A stretch of DNA of 64,000 nucleotides from positions 21,931,188 to 21,995,187 of the forward strand of contig NC_081198.1 of assembly GCF_902713425.1 (NCBI RefSeq), read 5' to 3'. This document shows, in pieces, positions 61,257 to 64,000 of this stretch; position 1 is the stretch's first letter; the number at the start of each line of letters is the position of its first letter. Both the position numbers and the translations under genes were made by a program. A model generated the notes under the pieces. The model was given only the letters and a program-made list of their open reading frames with translations, did no database searches and had not been told where the DNA came from. The stretch is from Acipenser ruthenus. Its lineage: Eukaryota > Chordata > Actinopteri > Acipenseriformes > Acipenseridae.

Positions 61257-61857
61257 GGCGACTTGGCCCTTGCCCGGGGCACCCCAGCCCGGACGGCACA
61301 GGGGGATTCAAAGGTGGGTGCAAAATTCCAAGCACAAGCAGACCCCCAAAAAACGGGCTGCTGCTTCCAGAGGGGAAATGTGCAATTTAAGCAGGAGAAA
61401 ACAAAACAAAGCAAAAACACACACATAACACCAAAAACAAAACATAAACTGGCGGAGTGCGTCTTACAAATAGTCATGCCAAGCTGCTATGCTGTGCAAG
61501 GTGCCTTGGGTAACTACAACTGTGCCTCGCTGGCTGGCTGGCTTGCTAAGAAGGTCCTGGCATAGGGACATGTTCCACCACACTTGTCTGGTTAGCTGCA
61601 TGCTCCCAGGAAACAACCTGCTGCTGTCTACATCATCACCACATGTGAATAAAAGAAAGAAAGACAGCAAGAAAGAAAGAGAGAAAGAAAGAGAGAAAGA
61701 GAGAAAGAAAGAGAGAAAGAAAGAAAGAGAGAAAGAAAAAAAAGATTTAAAACGGCGGGAAAACTTGCATCAACACTGGCACTCTCCCTCCAGCAGGGGT
61801 AGACAAAATGCTCACAGGAGAGATCCAGATCTGACTTTGACCAACGTTAGAGAAAGG
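61257..61857 (-). repeat. U2 spacer
   Basis: Standard with the gatttaaaac variant; no gene. Confidence 0.85.
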
Positions 61858-62007
61858 TGTGCACCGTTCCCGGAGGTACTGCAATACCGGGCCGATGCGT
61901 GGAGTGGACGGAGCAAGCCCCTGTTCCATCTCCCGATTCCAAAAATCAATTTAATATATGGTCCCCTGATAGGGGACGTATCAGATATTAAACTGATAAG
62001 AACATAT
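61858..62007 (-). pseudogene. RNU2: U2 3' fragment (nt 38-187), split by C2
   Basis: Carries the C40 to A change shared with the C1 site. Confidence 0.95.
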
Positions 62008-63688
62008 TTTTTTTTTTTTTTTTTTTTTTTTTATTAATCAAATACTCAAAAAATACATTACTTTCTTAAATTAATACGACAAAATTATGTTCATCTCTAA
62101 TCAAAAACACATCAATTTCTCAAAAAAATACATCTAAATTATCATCAATTCCATCTCAAACTATTACTTAAAGTCCTTCTTTTTCTCACTTTCTCTCTTC
62201 TTTTGTCTTTCTTTTAAAGCCTCGTTCGCCTTCCGTCGTGCACACAACAATATCCTTTGTTTCGCCTCCTCATATCTTCTCCACTCTTCTTCAAGAATCC
62301 TTCCCTTCCTCATCCTCTCCTTCCACCCCGAAAGCTCTGCAAAATGCTTAGCGCAAAACGTCCTCATCAAATTCTCTTCTTCCTCCACACTCATTGTCTG
62401 ACTTGAGCTACCTCCCTCAACCCCACTTAACACAGACTCTGAAACCCAACTTGAACCGGCCGGACCTGCGCTTGCACTCTCCTCCTTTTCAATTCCAGCT
62501 CGGTCTTTCCGCTTCTTCATCTCCTCTTCTTTTTTCCCCAAAGACCGTCTTTCCTCCCCTCCACTGTTTGTATTTCCTATTACTCCTTTCTTTTTCCTTT
62601 TCTCCTCCTCTTCCTCCACACTATTTGCCCAACTTGAGCTTGCTGTTGCCCCTTCCTCATCCACTTTCCTCTTTCTCTGGATACTCTCCACCCCCTCCAT
62701 GGAATCATCCACGGAGGAGCCGGAACCTTCCGAGGACTTCTGTTGGCTGTTCAGCATACTTCTGTCACTCTTTTCCTCCGCCTCCCTGTTCGGCTCTCCT
62801 CCCCTTTCCTTTGTCTCCTCTTTTCCCGCCGTTCCGCCTTCCCAAGATGAGGCCACTCCCCCAGCCAACTTTTCTTTCTGTGCTTCATCTTTCTTTGCAA
62901 ACACCTTCTTTCTTCCTGAAGCTGCTTCCGCATAGCTTCTTGCTCTCTTGGAACAATCCCTATACAAATGGTCTTCTTCACCACACAAATTGCAACGCTT
63001 CTTTTCAGGGCAATCCTTGCTGAAATGTCCCACGCCATTGCAGTTCCTGCAGACCAAAGCATTGCATTCTGCTGCCTTATGATCCATATTGCTACATTTG
63101 TAGCACACCTCCGGCTGGCCGGCGTACCTCACAATTCCCTTGTTCGGTCCCACAAAGATAACAGGTTTTAAAAACAATTCTTCTCCCCTTGCTCTTATCT
63201 TCTTAAATCTTCCATAAACCTTTCTCCATTTATTCCATACTCCATCAGAGTCACAGGTTTTCACTAACTCACCCTTCAGGATGAGTCGTTCCTCCAGTAC
63301 ACGCTTGATATCATCCATGGGAACCTGAGCACTGTTCATCTTCACAAAAAAGATCCTCCATTCCAGCAGAAAAATCGGCTCAAACTCAAACTTCTCCTTC
63401 AGCTCTGTTACTGCCTCCTCATACACCACCTTCTTCTCCCAACACAAATCTTCCGTCCTCAGGGTCAGATCAAACATACCCTTCTTCTGGTGGTCCTCCA
63501 AGCACAGGATCTCTTCCAAACTCAGTCCCAGCAACCCGAACATCACCTCATGAACGAACTTCTTCCGAGTCCACTGCTCCTCCGGATTCTTCAACAGAAA
63601 CCGGAGAGTATTTGTAGCCGACTTGTACTCCATGCTCTCTCTCTGATAGCTGGTTGTACTCCCACTGCTACAATCGCCTTCCCGAACT
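62008..63688 (-). mobile_element. Element C2: ORF1-only half-LINE, intact
   Basis: 1681 bp, same layout as C1 with the reading frame whole. Flanked by the same U2 nt 38 and variant nt 1-33 ends. Confidence 0.88.
62164..63633 (-). CDS. Element C2 ORF1: CCHC protein with charged C-terminal module
   Basis: 489 residues from MEYKSATNTLRFLLKN, the first ATG after the leader. Core at 8-175, clearly homologous to B but only moderately similar; knuckles at 177-190, 195-208 and 214-227, then RSYAEAA. The following linker (NREAEEK through SSSWANSVEEEEEKRKKKG) and C-terminal helix module (FAELSGWKERMRKGRI) are far closer to B than the core is, indicating a mosaic. Presumed RNA-binding partner of the element RNA; no catalytic domain. 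Confidence 0.9.
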   Translation of the reverse strand: MEYKSATNTLRFLLKNPEEQWTRKKFVHEVMFGLLGLSLEEILCLEDHQKKGMFDLTLRTEDLCWEKKVVYEEAVTELKEKFEFEPIFLLEWRIFFVKMNSAQVPMDDIKRVLEERLILKGELVKTCDSDGVWNKWRKVYGRFKKIRARGEELFLKPVIFVGPNKGIVRYAGQPEVCYKCSNMDHKAAECNALVCRNCNGVGHFSKDCPEKKRCNLCGEEDHLYRDCSKRARSYAEAASGRKKVFAKKDEAQKEKLAGGVASSWEGGTAGKEETKERGGEPNREAEEKSDRSMLNSQQKSSEGSGSSVDDSMEGVESIQRKRKVDEEGATASSSWANSVEEEEEKRKKKGVIGNTNSGGEERRSLGKKEEEMKKRKDRAGIEKEESASAGPAGSSWVSESVLSGVEGGSSSQTMSVEEEENLMRTFCAKHFAELSGWKERMRKGRILEEEWRRYEEAKQRILLCARRKANEALKERQKKRESEKKKDFK

Positions 63689-63721
63689 CACTTGATCGGA
63701 GCCAAGAGGCCGAGAAGCGAT
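63689..63721 (-). pseudogene. RNU2: U2 5' leader (nt 1-33) at C2, variant
   Basis: U16C, A23C, A24C. Confidence 0.88.
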
Positions 63722-64000
63722 GGCGACTTGGCCCTTGCCCGGGGCCCCCCAGCCCGGACGGCACAGGGGGATTCAAAGGTGGGTGCAAAATTCCAAGCAC
63801 AAGCAGACCCCCAAAAAACGGGCTGCTGCTTCCAGAGGGGAAATGTGCAATTTAAGCAGGAGAAAACAAAACAAAGCAAAAACACACACATAACACCAAA
63901 AACAAAACATAAACTGGCGGAGTGCGTCTTACAAATAGTCATGCCAAGCTGCAATGCTGTGCAAGGTGCCTTGGGTAACTACAACTGTGCCTCGCTGGCT
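63722..64000 (-). repeat. U2 spacer, cut by window end
   Basis: Promoter half of a standard spacer up to the GGCT region; no gene. Confidence 0.85.

Larger units (their letters stand above)
1..64000 (-). repeat. Tandem U2 snRNA gene array with retrotransposon insertions
   Basis: Head-to-tail units of about 780-800 bp repeat through the window; the first clean units are exactly 798 bp apart (U2 nt 1 at 6075, 6873 and 7671). Every unit has the same order and orientation, with U2 on the minus strand, and every LINE lies in the same sense as U2. Spacer and gene are nearly identical between units apart from microsatellite length and a few substitutions, as expected of concerted evolution. The array enters at the left edge inside a 3' flank and leaves at the right edge inside a spacer, so it extends beyond both ends. 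Confidence 0.97.

Noticed and set aside
1-64000. CRISPR-like regular repeats
   Set aside because: Repeat length about 800 bp, each holding a U2 gene; this is a eukaryotic snRNA array.

Overview
The window is a eukaryotic, almost certainly vertebrate, tandem array of U2 snRNA genes, all on the minus strand, heavily colonised by non-LTR retrotransposons. A ray-finned fish is most likely, an amphibian possible. This rests on a vertebrate-type U2 (SL I, GTAGTA branch-point recognition element, Sm site, 3' box), on snRNA-type spacers, and on LINEs of the Tx1/Keno-like branch of the L1 superfamily (APE endonuclease plus YMDD reverse transcriptase, ORF1 with CCHC knuckles), a group known from fishes and amphibians. 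There are no prokaryotic features and no ordinary host protein-coding gene.

The basic unit is about 0.78-0.80 kb. In U2 sense orientation it holds promoter/spacer, a 187-nt U2 gene, a 3' box, and a CTTT-rich (GAAA on the plus strand) microsatellite. I count 15 uninterrupted U2 genes, ten units disrupted by insertions, and one further gene lost at D3. Insertions fall into four groups. Family A (191-5267) is one apparently intact 5.1-kb LINE with ORF1 and ORF2 and a poly(A) tail at U2 nt 38. Families B (B1 9983-11599, B2 50371-51997) and C (C1 58773-60451, C2 62008-63688) are 1.6-kb poly(A)-tailed elements at the same U2 position; they encode only an ORF1-type zinc-knuckle protein and no ORF2. 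Family D (D0-D5) is a longer LINE, about 6.8 kb when full, without a poly(A) tail. Three of its copies share a second target at U2 nt 53/54. One short LTR element (13173-15365) lies against the truncated D0 copy.

Layout: 1-5295 A in a split U2; 5296-9832 five clean units; 9833-11633 B1; 11634-13045 one clean unit; 13046-19500 U2 remnant, LTR element and D0; 19501-22134 three clean units; 22135-29091 D1; 29092-30178 one unit; 30179-48818 D2, D3 and D4 nearly back to back; 48819-50220 one unit; 50221-52031 B2; 52032-53448 one unit; 53449-56767 D5; 56768-58622 two units; 58623-60484 C1; 60485-61857 one unit; 61858-63721 C2; then spacer to the end.

Working model (inference): A, B and C lie in sense orientation just inside U2, have very short leaders, and keep U2 nt 1 to about 33 plus the U2 promoter upstream, so they are probably transcribed from the U2 promoter. 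In all five copies that U2 leader carries shared substitutions not seen in any intact U2 gene here, as if the leader travels with the element. B and C look like half-LINEs that keep ORF1 and borrow the reverse transcriptase of an A-like partner. Unequal exchange in the array has then duplicated some interrupted units (C1/C2 and the D0/D1/D3 group).
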